This document shows positions 33,248-42,283 of a stretch of DNA of 64,000 nucleotides, one piece after another (the stretch's first letter is position 1; each line of letters begins with the position of its first letter). Under the pieces are notes generated by a model. It did no database searches, was not told the DNA's origin, and saw nothing but the letters and a program-made list of their open reading frames with translations. Source of the stretch: Ruegeria arenilitoris (GTDB lineage: Bacteria > Pseudomonadota > Alphaproteobacteria > Rhodobacterales > Rhodobacteraceae). The stretch lies in assembly GCF_042675705.1 (NCBI RefSeq), contig NZ_JBHTJJ010000001.1, one strand, 5' to 3'. The position numbers were made by a program, and so were the translations under genes.

Positions 33248-34126
33248 ATGAAATCACGTCGCCAAGTCGCTCGGGACATTTCCTACGCCCATTCTGCTGA
33301 GACGCGGGGTGGGCGCATGGTTATCAAACTTATGGAGAACACGACCGGTCGGCTGCGCTTGATCCGGCGTGCCGAAGGCTACGAGCGCGAGGTCGCCAAT
33401 GGTCGCGATTTCTGGTCGGTCATGGTCGAACGTTACGGGCTGAGCCTGAACGTGGTGGGTGGGGCGCTGTCAAACATCCCCAAGGACGGCCCGCTGATCC
33501 TGATCGCCAATCACCCCTACGGGATTCTTGATGGGCTGATGATGGGGCATGTACTGTCCCAGACCCGTGGAGATTTCCGGATTCTGGCCAATCACGTGTT
33601 CCACAAGGCCGAGGATCTGAACCGGATCATCCTGCCGATCTCCTTCGATCAGACCAAAGAAGCGATGCGGCTGAACCTGCAAACCCGGAAAACCGCCCTG
33701 GATTATCTGGGGCAGGGTGGCGCAATCGGGATTTTTCCCGGCGGTACGGTCAGCACGGCGGCCCGGCCGTTCGCGCACCCGATGGACCCGGGCTGGCGAG
33801 GATTCACCGCGCGGATGGTGGCCAAGTCAAACGCCACCGTGGTGCCTTTGTTCTTCGATGGCCACACCTCGCGCCTGTTTCAGATCGCCAGCCATCTGCA
33901 TGTGACGCTGCGCATGGGTTTGCTGATCAAAGAGTTCAAAAAGCGCGTCGATACCCCGGTGGATGTGGTCGTGGGGCAGCCCATCGGCCGCGACGTTCTG
34001 GACCCATTGGCCGGCGATACGCGCAAGATGATGGATTTCTTGCGCAAAGCCACGTATGAGCTGTCTCCAAAGCCGCTGAAGTCGTATGACTATGGCTATG
34101 AATTCGAGGAACGGCATCGCGCCTGA
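33248..34126 (+). CDS. Lysophospholipid acyltransferase family protein
   Basis: 292 residues of the PlsC/LPLAT superfamily. The active-site block is LILIANHPYGILDGLMMG; His and Asp are five residues apart rather than the four of classic PlsC HX4D, a variant of this subfamily. IGIFPGGTVSTAARPF is the substrate-binding block (the usual EGTRS motif is replaced by GGTVS). MVAKSNATVVPLFFDGHTSR follows. Probably acts at the inner membrane face on lysophospholipids or related lipids. GGAG at 33237-33240 supports ATG 33248. murI starts eight bases after its stop, so the two are co-transcribed. Confidence 0.85.
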   Translation: MKSRRQVARDISYAHSAETRGGRMVIKLMENTTGRLRLIRRAEGYEREVANGRDFWSVMVERYGLSLNVVGGALSNIPKDGPLILIANHPYGILDGLMMGHVLSQTRGDFRILANHVFHKAEDLNRIILPISFDQTKEAMRLNLQTRKTALDYLGQGGAIGIFPGGTVSTAARPFAHPMDPGWRGFTARMVAKSNATVVPLFFDGHTSRLFQIASHLHVTLRMGLLIKEFKKRVDTPVDVVVGQPIGRDVLDPLAGDTRKMMDFLRKATYELSPKPLKSYDYGYEFEERHRA

Positions 34127-34134
34127 AGGGGCAA

Positions 34135-34944
34135 ATGGCAGTAGGCATCTTTGATTCCGGATTGGGCGGGCTGACCGTCCTGAACGCCGCGCAGACACGT
34201 CTGCCGGAGGTGGATTTCCTGTATTACGCGGACAGCGCGCACGCGCCTTATGGCGTGCGCGACGCCGAGGATATCTACAACCTGACCCGAAACGCCGTGC
34301 AGGACCTGTGGTCGCGCGGCTGCGATCTGGTGATTCTGGCCTGCAACACGGCCAGCGCTGCGGCGCTGCGGCGGATGCAGGAAGAGGGCGTGCCCCAGAG
34401 CAAACGCGTTCTGGGTGTGTTTGTCCCGCTGATTGAGGCACTGACAGAGCGTCAGTGGGGCGACAACAGCCCCCCGCGCGAAGTGGCGGTCAAGCATGTG
34501 GCCCTCTTCGCGACACCGGCGACGGTGGCCAGCCGCGCGTTCCAGCGTGAACTGGCGTTCCGCGCTATCGGCGTCGATGTTGAGGCGCAGGCCTGCGGTG
34601 GCGTGGTCGATGCTATCGAGGATGGTGACATGATCCTGGCCGAAGCCCTTGTGCGGAGCCATGTGGACGCGTTGAAGCGCAAGATGCCGCACCCGCAGGC
34701 TGCGATCTTGGGCTGCACCCATTACCCCTTGATGGCCGAAGCCTTTCAGGCGGCGTTGGGCCCGGACGTCCAAGTCTTCAGCCAGGGCGACCTGGTGGCC
34801 GAAAGCCTTGCGGATTATCTCCAGCGGCATCCGGATATGCTGGGCGGGGGTGAGGCGGGTTACCTGACCACAGGCAATCCGCAGAAGGTCAGTGACCGGG
34901 CAACGCAATTCCTCCGACGACAGATCACCTTCAAGGCCGCCTGA
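34135..34944 (+). CDS. murI: Glutamate racemase
   Basis: Makes D-glutamate for peptidoglycan. The 269 residues show the N-terminal GIFDSGLGGLTVL with acidic residue Asp7, the first catalytic cysteine in ILACNTASAAALR (Cys70), and the second in ILGCTHYPLMAEA (Cys194); YYADSAHAPYG is the conserved segment between. Length and motifs are standard for cofactor-independent racemases. It follows the acyltransferase gene by eight bases, joining lipid and wall synthesis on one transcript. Confidence 0.96.
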   Translation: MAVGIFDSGLGGLTVLNAAQTRLPEVDFLYYADSAHAPYGVRDAEDIYNLTRNAVQDLWSRGCDLVILACNTASAAALRRMQEEGVPQSKRVLGVFVPLIEALTERQWGDNSPPREVAVKHVALFATPATVASRAFQRELAFRAIGVDVEAQACGGVVDAIEDGDMILAEALVRSHVDALKRKMPHPQAAILGCTHYPLMAEAFQAALGPDVQVFSQGDLVAESLADYLQRHPDMLGGGEAGYLTTGNPQKVSDRATQFLRRQITFKAA

Positions 34945-35037
34945 CTTAGGTCAAGGACCGGCCCCTGTCATGAATTTATTCGGTACCTGTCATGTCGGCG
35001 GGTGCCAGACGTGTCACATAAATCTACGAGGTCTGAC

Positions 35038-36066
35038 ATGACCCACAAAATCGCAATCCTGGGCGCTTCGGGCTATACCGGTGCCGAGTTGGTGCGGCTG
35101 ATCGCTGAGCACCCGAACATGGAAATCACCGCCCTGGCGGCCGAGCGCAAGGCCGGGCAGACCATGGCCGAGGTGTTTCCGCATCTGCGCCATCTGGATT
35201 TTCCGCGTCTGTGCAAGATCGAGCAGATCGACTTTGGCCAGATCGATCTGTGCTTTTGCGCGCTGCCGCACAAGACCAGTCAGGAGGTCATCCGGGATTT
35301 GCCCTCCGACCTCAAAATCGTTGATTTGTCGGCGGATTTCCGGCTGGCCGACCCCGACGAATACGAGAAATGGTATGGCAATCCGCATGCCGCACTCACG
35401 CATCAGGATGAGGCCGTCTACGGCCTGACCGAGTTCTACCGTGAGGACATCCGCGCTGCGCGGCTAGTGGCTGGCACCGGGTGCAATGCTGCCACGGGGC
35501 AGTATGTGCTGCGGCCGTTGATTCCGGCCGGTGTTATCGACCTGGATGACATCATTCTTGATCTGAAGTGCGCCGTCTCAGGAGCGGGGCGTGCGCTGAA
35601 AGAGAACCTTCTGCACGCCGAACTGAGCGAGGGCACCAACGCTTATGCCGTCGGTGGTACCCACAGGCATCTGGGCGAGTTCGATCAGGAGTTCTCGAAA
35701 CTGGCGGGCCGCGCGGTTCACATCCAGTTTACGCCACACCTGATCCCCGCGAACCGGGGCATTCTGGCGACCTCATATGTGAAGGGTGATCCGCAGAGCG
35801 TTTATGAAACGCTGTGTGCAGCCTATGCAGACGAGCCCTTCATCCACATGCTGCCTTTCGGCGAGACGCCTTCGACCCACCATGTACGCGGGTCGAACTT
35901 CTGCCATATCGGCGTCGTTGCTGACAGGATCGAACGGCGTGCCATCGTGATAGCGGCGCTGGATAACCTGACAAAAGGTAGCAGTGGGCAGGCCTTGCAG
36001 AACGCAAACCTGATGTTAGGTGAACCCGAAACGACGGGGCTTATGATGGCCCCACTGTTCCCATGA
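35038..36066 (+). CDS. argC: N-acetyl-gamma-glutamyl-phosphate reductase
   Basis: NADPH-dependent third step of arginine synthesis. The 342 residues start with the Rossmann segment KIAILGASGYTGAELVRLIA and include the catalytic Cys149 in VAGTGCNAATGQYVLRPL, with CAVSGAGRALKENLLHAELS and GTHRHLGEFDQEFSKLAG as the family's substrate region. GAGG at 35028-35031 precedes ATG 35038. This is the longer, type 1 form. ccmE begins seven bases after its stop, so it probably heads that transcript, though the functions are unrelated. Confidence 0.96.
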   Translation: MTHKIAILGASGYTGAELVRLIAEHPNMEITALAAERKAGQTMAEVFPHLRHLDFPRLCKIEQIDFGQIDLCFCALPHKTSQEVIRDLPSDLKIVDLSADFRLADPDEYEKWYGNPHAALTHQDEAVYGLTEFYREDIRAARLVAGTGCNAATGQYVLRPLIPAGVIDLDDIILDLKCAVSGAGRALKENLLHAELSEGTNAYAVGGTHRHLGEFDQEFSKLAGRAVHIQFTPHLIPANRGILATSYVKGDPQSVYETLCAAYADEPFIHMLPFGETPSTHHVRGSNFCHIGVVADRIERRAIVIAALDNLTKGSSGQALQNANLMLGEPETTGLMMAPLFP

Positions 36067-36073
36067 GGGCAAG

Positions 36074-36520
36074 ATGAAGACGCTGAAGAAACGTCGTCGT
36101 GTACAGATCATTTTGTTGGCTTTTGTGGCTTTGGCCCTGGCGACGGGCCTGATCGGCTATGCCATGCGAGACGGGATCAACTATTTCCGCTCGCCCACCC
36201 AGGTGATCGCCGAACCGCCGGCGCCGAACGAGGTGTTTCGCATCGGTGGCTTGGTCGAAGAAGGCTCGATCGTACGCGGGCAGGGTGAAACCGTACGGTT
36301 CACCGTCACCGACGGAGGTGAGAGCGTGAAGGTGGCCTTCACCGGTGTCTTGCCTGATCTGTTCTCCGAGGGTCAGGGGATGGTCGGCACCGGAAGCTAC
36401 GTTGATGGTGTGTTCCAAGCCACTGAAATTCTGGCAAAACACGACGAGACCTATATGCCGAAAGAGGTCATTGATGCCTTGAAGGAGCAGGGCGTCTACG
36501 AAGAGCCGGCAGACAGCTGA
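36074..36520 (+). CDS. ccmE: Cytochrome c maturation heme chaperone CcmE
   Basis: Binds heme covalently in the periplasm and hands it to the CcmFH lyase. The 148 residues begin with a short cytoplasmic basic part KTLKKRRRVQ and one membrane helix IILLAFVALALATGLIGYAM, then the OB-fold domain with FRIGGLVEEGSIVRG and the heme-binding His123 in ILAKHDETYMP. This is the classical His type. It is seven bases downstream of argC and followed by a terminator at 36562-36597, so it is not directly transcribed with ccmF and ccmH, which lie beyond two lysis genes. Confidence 0.96.
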   Translation: MKTLKKRRRVQIILLAFVALALATGLIGYAMRDGINYFRSPTQVIAEPPAPNEVFRIGGLVEEGSIVRGQGETVRFTVTDGGESVKVAFTGVLPDLFSEGQGMVGTGSYVDGVFQATEILAKHDETYMPKEVIDALKEQGVYEEPADS

Positions 36521-36561
36521 CATTGTACAGTCATCAGTAGGCTGGCTGAATGAGTATTGAA

Positions 36562-36597
36562 GGGCGTTGCGTGATCTGGTCGTGCAGCGCCCTTTTT
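36562..36597 (+). terminator. Rho-independent terminator after ccmE
   Basis: GGGCGTTGC (36562-36570) pairs with GCAGCGCCC (36584-36592), including one G-T pair, and is followed by five T. It separates argC-ccmE from the endolysin gene. Confidence 0.88.
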
Positions 36598-36658
36598 CAT
36601 TTCATGGACTTAAGGATTTCACCGGACCGTATGCCGCAATGGAACACAGAGGTGCAGC

Positions 36659-37270
36659 ATGCAGTCGGTTCAGCAGATTGCCAACGAGATCGTAGCCCGC
36701 GAGGGCGGCTTCGTCGATGATCCGGATGACCCGGGAGGGGCCACGAAATACGGTGTCACAATCCACACAATGCGACGGTTGGGCCTTGACCTGACGCGTG
36801 ACGGCACGGTCGATCGTCGCGACGTGATGGCGCTTGGCCGGGATCAGGCTGTCGCGATTTTCATCGCGCATTACTTTCAAAAGCCCGGTCTGGCACGGGT
36901 ACCCGACGCGCTGCAGCCGACGCTGTTCGATATGTACGTGAATGCGGGCGGACAGGCGGTGCGCATCCTGCAGCGTCTTTTGGTGCAGATGGGATTTTCG
37001 CTCGTCGTGGATGGAGTTCTGGGGCCGCGAACGGCTGGGGCATGCGAACAGGCCGCAAAACCCGATCCGGTGGTGTTGCGCGACGCGTATGGGGTGGCAC
37101 GAAGGAACTACTATTTCCGGTTGGCTGACCGACGTCCGGCCTTGCGCAAATACGTGCGCAGCCGCAACGGTGGGAAAGGGGGGTGGATACGCCGGGCCGA
37201 GGAGTTTCTATCTCCGCCCTATCACCTGAGCATGGCCGAGTTTCAGCAAAGGATAGCCGCATGGGACTGA
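36659..37270 (+). CDS. GTA-type endolysin: GH108 muramidase with peptidoglycan-binding domain
   Basis: 203 residues. The GH108 N-acetylmuramidase domain comes first, with catalytic Glu15 in IVAREGGFVDDPDDPGG, then ATKYGVTIHTMRRLG. A PG_binding_3 domain follows, with FDMYVNAGGQAVRILQRLLV and VVDGVLGPRTAGACEQA. There is no signal peptide, as expected for an endolysin released through a holin. The 3' end overlaps the next gene, a 3TM holin, by ten bases. In Rhodobacter capsulatus the gene transfer agent is released by an endolysin-holin pair of these families encoded away from the capsid cluster, so the same role is inferred. No clear CtrA site was seen upstream. Confidence 0.9.
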   Translation: MQSVQQIANEIVAREGGFVDDPDDPGGATKYGVTIHTMRRLGLDLTRDGTVDRRDVMALGRDQAVAIFIAHYFQKPGLARVPDALQPTLFDMYVNAGGQAVRILQRLLVQMGFSLVVDGVLGPRTAGACEQAAKPDPVVLRDAYGVARRNYYFRLADRRPALRKYVRSRNGGKGGWIRRAEEFLSPPYHLSMAEFQQRIAAWD

Positions 37271-37839
37271 TCGCAGGTGTTTTTGAACTTCTGTTCGGGG
37301 GTGGGCGCAACGTGGTGCGCGAAACTGCAGAGGTGTTCCGCGAGAACGCGGAGGCCGGTGCGGAACGCGTTGTTGCGCTGCGTGGACAGGCGATGAACCA
37401 GTTCGGCGCGGAATTCGAGGTTCCTCGCAAAGGCGGGTTTGACCGTTTCATGGACGGTTTGAATCGGTTGCCAAGGCCTGCATTGGCGCTGGGGACATTG
37501 GGTTTGTTCGTGGCCGCGATGGTCGACCCACTTTGGTTTGCGGCGCGGATGCAGGGAATTGCGCTGGTGCCCGAGCCGCTGTGGTGGCTACTGGGCGTCA
37601 TCGTGTCGTTCTATTTCGGAGCGCGGCACCAAGCGAAGGTTCAGGACCTTCAGCGTGATATCTCAGTCACGATGATGCGGGCGCCACAGGTCATGGCCAA
37701 CTTGCGGGCTCTTCACGAGATGCGAGCGGACAGTCCGGGAGCCGCCGATCCGGGACCGGATGCGGAACTGACGGCAGAGGTGATCATCCCAGACGAAAAC
37801 CCGGCGCTGGAGGACTGGCGGCGTCTACAGCGCGCTTGA
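37261..37839 (+). CDS. GTA-type holin with three membrane segments
   Basis: 192 residues from ATG 37261, which has AAAGGA seven bases upstream and overlaps the endolysin stop by ten bases. An amphipathic N-terminal part (LIAGVFELLFGGGRNVVRET) is followed by hydrophobic segments at PALALGTLGLFVAAMVDPLW and PLWWLLGVIVSFYFGARHQA. A charged C-terminal tail follows, rich in Asp, Glu and Pro. This matches the family of 3TM holins described for gene transfer agent release. The pair would form holes in the inner membrane and let the muramidase reach the wall. Confidence 0.85.
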   Translation: MGLIAGVFELLFGGGRNVVRETAEVFRENAEAGAERVVALRGQAMNQFGAEFEVPRKGGFDRFMDGLNRLPRPALALGTLGLFVAAMVDPLWFAARMQGIALVPEPLWWLLGVIVSFYFGARHQAKVQDLQRDISVTMMRAPQVMANLRALHEMRADSPGAADPGPDAELTAEVIIPDENPALEDWRRLQRA

Positions 37840-37914
37840 CCCGCGACACTATGTGCGCCTGATTGCGGCGAAAGTGATTGGCGCTTGCCCGGGCGCGGGA
37901 TTATACCCGTGCCC

Positions 37915-39879
37915 ATGATTACCGAGCTTGGACATTTCGCCCTCATCCTGGCCTTCATGGTGGCCATAGTTCAGACAGTCGTGCCATTGATCGGCGCTGC
38001 AAAACGCTGGCCGTCATGGATGCTGTTCTCCGAGCCCGCGGCTATTGCGCAGTGTCTGCTGACAGGATTTGCCTTCACTGCGCTGGTGTGGGCCTTTGCG
38101 ACCTCGGATTTCTCGCTGCGGATCGTGGTGGAAAACAGCCATTCCCTGAAACCGATGCTGTATAAGATCAGCGGAACCTGGGGAAACCACGAAGGTTCGA
38201 TGCTGTTGTGGGTACTGATCGTGGCGCTTTTTGGCGCAACGGCTGCGCTTTTCGGCCAGGGTTTGCCACCCACGCTCAAGGCCCGTGTCTTGGCGATGCA
38301 GGCCGCAATCGGGGTGGCGTTCTACGCCTTCATCCTGGTTACGTCGAACCCGTTTGACCGGCTTCCCGTGGCGCCGTTTGACGGCCGCGATCTGAACCCC
38401 TTGCTGCAGGATCCCGGTTTGGCATTCCATCCGCCGTTTTTGTACCTTGGATATGTGGGCCTGAGCATGGCATTCAGTTTTGCCGTCGCAGCCCTGATCG
38501 AGGGGCGGGTGGACGCGGCGTGGGGTCGGTGGGTTCGACCGTGGACACTGGCAGCCTGGATATTCCTGACCATCGGCATCGCTTTGGGGTCGTGGTGGGC
38601 CTATTACGAATTGGGTTGGGGCGGATTCTGGTTCTGGGATCCGGTGGAAAACGCGTCTTTCATGCCGTGGCTTCTGGCCGCCGCCCTATTGCACTCGGCC
38701 ATTGTGGTCGAAAAGCGCGAAGCCTTGAAAAGCTGGACCATTCTGCTGGCGATCATTGCGTTCGGCTTTTCTCTGATCGGCACGTTTATCGTGCGCTCGG
38801 GCCTTCTGACGTCGGTTCACGCATTTGCAAACGACCCTGAGCGCGGTGTGTTCATCCTGTTCATTCTGGTGGCGTTCATTGGCGGCGCGTTGATCCTGTT
38901 CGCCGCTAGGGCCCAGGCGATGGAGGCCAAGGGGCTGTTCGGAATGGTCAGCCGTGAAAGCGCATTGGTGCTGAACAATATCCTGCTGGCTGTCAGCAGT
39001 TTTGTCGTGTTCTTCGGGACCCTGTGGCCGATGGTGGCCGAAATGATGTTCGACCGAAAGCTTTCGGTCGGGGCACCGTTCTTCAACGCGGCCTTTACGC
39101 CGTTCATGGTAGTGCTGGGCATCGCATTGCCTCTGGGCTCGATGCTGCCGTGGAAGCGCGGCAGGCTGGGCCGCGTCGCATGGCAGTTGCGCTATGCGTT
39201 TGTGCTGGCCGTTTCGCTGGCCGTACTGGTTTGGGTGTTGCAGACGGGCCGCAGCGCGCTTGGCCCGGTTGGTTTGCTCCTTGGCGCATGGATCACCTTC
39301 GGCGCCGCGGTCGATCTGTGGAGCCGCACAGGCCGCACCGGCGGTTTCCGGCGTCTGATGCGCCTGCCGGGTGCGGATTGGGGCAAAGCGATCGCCCATA
39401 CCGGTCTGGGGGTCACGATCTTTGCGATTGCCGGCCTGACCGCCTGGGAGGTCGAGGACATCCGTGTTGCACGTATCGGCGAGACCTTCGACGTGGGCGG
39501 TTTCTCGTTCACTCTGGACGGTGTGCGCGAGGTTGAGGGGCCGAACTATTTCTCCACCATGGCCGACGTGCAGGTTCAAAAAGATGGTCGAGATATAGCT
39601 ACGCTGAACCCGGAAAAACGTACCTATCCGGTGGCCGCCATGCCCACGACAGAAGCCGCGATTGACTACCGTTTTCTGCGTGATGTCTACGTGGTCATCG
39701 GGGATCAGCAGGACGATGGCGGCTGGGTCATGCGTACTTACATCAAACCTCTTGCGAATTGGATTTGGGGAGGCTGCATTCTGATGGCTCTGGGCGGATT
39801 GTTCAGCTTGTCTGACCGCCGCTTCCGAGTGGCCGCAGGCGCGCGCAAGGCCCCGGCAGGCGGGGTACCGGCGGAATGA
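37915..39879 (+). CDS. ccmF: Heme lyase subunit CcmF
   Basis: Part of the CcmFH complex that ligates heme to apocytochrome c. The 654 residues form a polytopic membrane protein of normal length. ISGTWGNHEGSMLLW carries the first conserved histidine, and the tryptophan-rich WWD domain is WGGFWFWDPVENASFMPWLL from about residue 235. The ATG at 37915 gives the family start MITELGHFALILAFM. The ccmH gene overlaps its 3' end by four bases. Between ccmE and this gene lie the two lysis genes. Confidence 0.97.
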   Translation: MITELGHFALILAFMVAIVQTVVPLIGAAKRWPSWMLFSEPAAIAQCLLTGFAFTALVWAFATSDFSLRIVVENSHSLKPMLYKISGTWGNHEGSMLLWVLIVALFGATAALFGQGLPPTLKARVLAMQAAIGVAFYAFILVTSNPFDRLPVAPFDGRDLNPLLQDPGLAFHPPFLYLGYVGLSMAFSFAVAALIEGRVDAAWGRWVRPWTLAAWIFLTIGIALGSWWAYYELGWGGFWFWDPVENASFMPWLLAAALLHSAIVVEKREALKSWTILLAIIAFGFSLIGTFIVRSGLLTSVHAFANDPERGVFILFILVAFIGGALILFAARAQAMEAKGLFGMVSRESALVLNNILLAVSSFVVFFGTLWPMVAEMMFDRKLSVGAPFFNAAFTPFMVVLGIALPLGSMLPWKRGRLGRVAWQLRYAFVLAVSLAVLVWVLQTGRSALGPVGLLLGAWITFGAAVDLWSRTGRTGGFRRLMRLPGADWGKAIAHTGLGVTIFAIAGLTAWEVEDIRVARIGETFDVGGFSFTLDGVREVEGPNYFSTMADVQVQKDGRDIATLNPEKRTYPVAAMPTTEAAIDYRFLRDVYVVIGDQQDDGGWVMRTYIKPLANWIWGGCILMALGGLFSLSDRRFRVAAGARKAPAGGVPAE

Positions 39880-40331
39880 AACGTCTGATCGTTTTGTTGT
39901 TGTTGCTGGCATCGCCGCTGATGGCGGTCCAGCCGGATGAAGTCCTGGACGATCCGGCGCTCGAAGCCCGAGCGCGAGACATCAGTACGGGCCTGCGTTG
40001 TCTGGTATGTCGAAACGAAAGCATCGACGAAAGCAACGCGGAACTAGCCCGTGACCTGCGCATTTTGCTGCGCGAACGGCTGGTCGCGGGCGACACCGAT
40101 GAAGAAGCGGTTGCCTATATTGTCGACCGCTACGGAGAATACGTGCTACTCAAACCCACGACCACGGGGGCGAACCTGCTGTTGTGGCTGGCAGGGCCGG
40201 CCATGCTGTTGATTGCGGCGGGTCTGGGGTGGAACTTCCTGCGCGGTCGTGCGCGGGTTGAGGAGACCTCCGCCGTGGACGGATTGAGTGACGACGAGAA
40301 AGAGCGTCTGCGCCGGATTCTTGAAGACTGA
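39876..40331 (+). CDS. ccmH: Cytochrome c maturation protein CcmH
   Basis: 151 residues: signal peptide MKRLIVLLLLLASPLMAVQP, then the thioredox motif LRCLVCRN with Cys42 and Cys45 that reduces the apocytochrome heme-binding site, and a membrane anchor LLLWLAGPAMLLIAAGLGWN near residues 100-120. This is the short CcmH without the CcmI-like TPR part. Start overlaps the ccmF stop (ATGA), so the two are co-translated. Confidence 0.96.
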   Translation: MKRLIVLLLLLASPLMAVQPDEVLDDPALEARARDISTGLRCLVCRNESIDESNAELARDLRILLRERLVAGDTDEEAVAYIVDRYGEYVLLKPTTTGANLLLWLAGPAMLLIAAGLGWNFLRGRARVEETSAVDGLSDDEKERLRRILED

Positions 40332-40402
40332 CGTGCGGTTTGCCTTTCCCTTGCACGGCATTTGCGTCAGGGTTCGGAAAATTCTGCGCATGTGAGGACT
40401 TC

Positions 40403-41179
40403 ATGGAATACGAAACGGTGCTTTTGGACATCACGGACGGTCTGGCTGTGGTCACGCTGAACCGGCCGGACAAGATGAACGCGCTTACGACGAAAATGCG
40501 CGCCGAGATTACCCATGCGATGAAAAAAGCCGCTCATGACGCGCGCGCTATCGTTCTGACGGGCGCAGGCCCGGCGTTTTGCTCCGGCCAGGATCTGGGC
40601 GATGCGTCCAGCACCGGCAAGATCGATCTGGAGCGCGCGCTGCGCGATGAATATGAACCGATGCTGGAAGCCGTTCATGATTGTCCGGTGCCGACGATCG
40701 CGGCCGTGAACGGTCCCGCGGCGGGGGCAGGGGCCAACCTGGCCCTGTGTGCTGATGTGGTCATAGCGACCGAAAGCGCCTATTTCCTGCAGGCCTTTGC
40801 CCGGATCGGTCTTTTGCCGGACGCCGGCGGGACGTGGTTCATGCCGCGCCAGATGGGTCTGGCCAAAGCCATGGGTGCGGCCCTGTTCGCCGACAAGATT
40901 TCTGCGCGTCAGGCCGATCAATGGGGCATGATCTACGAGGCGGTCGCCGACGATGAATTCGCCGCGCATTGGCGCAAGCGCGCCGAATACCTGGCCAAAG
41001 GGCCGACTGCGGGCTTTGCCGCGATCAAAAAGGCAATGAGAGGCACCTACGAAAACACCTTGCCGCAACAACTGGCGACCGAGGCGCACCTGCAGGGAGA
41101 ATGTGGGCGCACCCGTGACTTCGCCGAAGGCGTGGTGGCATTTCTGGAAAAACGCGCCCCCCGGTTCGAGGGGCGCTGA
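40403..41179 (+). CDS. Enoyl-CoA hydratase/isomerase, PaaG-like
   Basis: 258 residues of the crotonase fold: VVTLNRPDKMNALTTKM, the first oxyanion-hole segment GPAFCSGQDLGDASS, the second AAVNGPAAGAGANLALCADV, and FARIGLLPDAGGTWFMPRQM. The CSGQDLGD stretch and the PDAGGTWF end resemble PaaG, the isomerase of 1,2-epoxyphenylacetyl-CoA, more than classic beta-oxidation hydratases. No other paa gene is nearby, so the substrate is left open. GAGGA precedes ATG 40403. Converges on the methyltransferase gene with three bases between stops. Confidence 0.85.
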   Translation: MEYETVLLDITDGLAVVTLNRPDKMNALTTKMRAEITHAMKKAAHDARAIVLTGAGPAFCSGQDLGDASSTGKIDLERALRDEYEPMLEAVHDCPVPTIAAVNGPAAGAGANLALCADVVIATESAYFLQAFARIGLLPDAGGTWFMPRQMGLAKAMGAALFADKISARQADQWGMIYEAVADDEFAAHWRKRAEYLAKGPTAGFAAIKKAMRGTYENTLPQQLATEAHLQGECGRTRDFAEGVVAFLEKRAPRFEGR

Positions 41180-41182
41180 GGA

Positions 41183-42196
41183 TTAGGCCCGGCGGCGGCG
41201 ACGCGCGCGCCGTTCGGGCATCGCCTCGTCCCCGGTTCCGTCACTGGCCGACGAGAAAGGCCCCAGTACCGCTGTGATTTGCTCGAGCGACGGACGGGCG
41301 CCACGGGGTTCAGTGTCCAGTGCCTTGCGCATCTCTCGCAGGTGCGCTGGCATGGTTCCGCAGCAACCGCCGATGATGGTCGCACCTGAATCCCGCGCCA
41401 TGGCCGCGTAGCGACCCATCAGCTCGGGTGTGCCGTCATAGTGGATGTGGCCATCGACATATTTCGGAATACCCGCATTGCCCTTGGAGATCAGGGGGCG
41501 TTCTGTTCCCTGAGCCACAAAACCCAGAACCGTGCGCAGGATGTCAGACGCGCCGGTGCCGCAGTTGGCGCCAAAGGCGATCGGCGGGTTGGGCAGGGTT
41601 TCGACCAACTGCGCCAGGTCGGCCGAGGTCACGCCCATCATCGTGCGACCGGCGGTGTCAAAGCTCATGGTGCCGCACCAGGGCATGTCGGCCAGGGCAA
41701 AGGCCTCGGCCGCGGCGCGGAATTCCTCCGGCGCGCTTATCGTCTCCAGCCACAGCACGTCGACGCCGCCTTCTTTCAGCGCCTCGGCCTGTTCGTGGAA
41801 CATCTCGACTGCCTCGGCATGGGTAAGGCTGCCCACGGGTTCCAGGATTTCCCCGGTCGGGCCGACCGACCCGGCAACCACCACCGGGCGCCCGGCGGCA
41901 TCCGCCACCTCGCGTGCCAGTTCGGCGCCGATGCGGTTCAGTTCGGCCACGCGGGTATGGGCGTCGTGCAGTTTCAGACGTGCAGCCGTTCCCCCGAATG
42001 TATTGGTCAGGAACAGGTCACTGCCCGCATCCACCGACCCCCGATACAGGGCGCGGATCTTGTCGGGCTGGTCGGTGTTCCACAGCTCGGGCGCGTCACC
42101 CGATTGCAGCCCCATGTTGAACAGGTTCGTTCCGGTGGCGCCGTCGGCAAGAATGGCGTCCTTCGTTTCCAGCAGTCTGGTCAGCGCGTTGGTCAT
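41183..42196 (-). CDS. bmt: Betaine-homocysteine S-methyltransferase family protein
   Basis: 337 residues of the zinc-dependent Pfam S-methyl_trans family. ILADGATGTNLFNMGL is the N-terminal strand. The zinc ligands are a cysteine in AFGANCGTGASDIL and the pair in IIGGCCGTMPAHLREM; GSVGPTGEILEPVGSL is the substrate loop. The expected reaction is methyl transfer to homocysteine from betaine (or DMSP-type donors in marine bacteria), giving methionine. The C-terminal tail is very Arg-rich. The start at 42196 has a poor ribosome site, and its leader holds two hairpins and a palindrome, hinting at RNA or repressor control. Confidence 0.88.
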   Translation of the reverse strand: MTNALTRLLETKDAILADGATGTNLFNMGLQSGDAPELWNTDQPDKIRALYRGSVDAGSDLFLTNTFGGTAARLKLHDAHTRVAELNRIGAELAREVADAAGRPVVVAGSVGPTGEILEPVGSLTHAEAVEMFHEQAEALKEGGVDVLWLETISAPEEFRAAAEAFALADMPWCGTMSFDTAGRTMMGVTSADLAQLVETLPNPPIAFGANCGTGASDILRTVLGFVAQGTERPLISKGNAGIPKYVDGHIHYDGTPELMGRYAAMARDSGATIIGGCCGTMPAHLREMRKALDTEPRGARPSLEQITAVLGPFSSASDGTGDEAMPERRARRRRRA

Positions 42197-42228
42197 TGGA
42201 GATGTCCGGAGTTGTGGCCCCAAGGGCC

Positions 42229-42266
42229 AAAAATTTAGACGCCCCGTGTCGCATGACCGGGACGTC
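42229..42266 (-). terminator. Probable terminator or attenuator between ATPase zeta gene and bmt
   Basis: On the minus strand GACGTCCCG (42266-42258) pairs with CGGGGCGTC (42246-42238), nine pairs with one G-T, followed by TAAATTTTT. It may end the zeta transcript or act as an attenuator ahead of bmt. A second hairpin TGGCCC/GGGCCA follows just before the bmt start. Confidence 0.5.
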
Positions 42267-42283
42267 AAATCAAATTCATAATA

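Noticed and set aside
36603..36658. CtrA site upstream of the endolysin gene
   Set aside because: One TTAA occurs but no second TTAA at the required seven-base spacing.
40403..41179. Calling the crotonase gene paaG
   Set aside because: Motifs resemble PaaG but no phenylacetate genes are near; family-level call kept.
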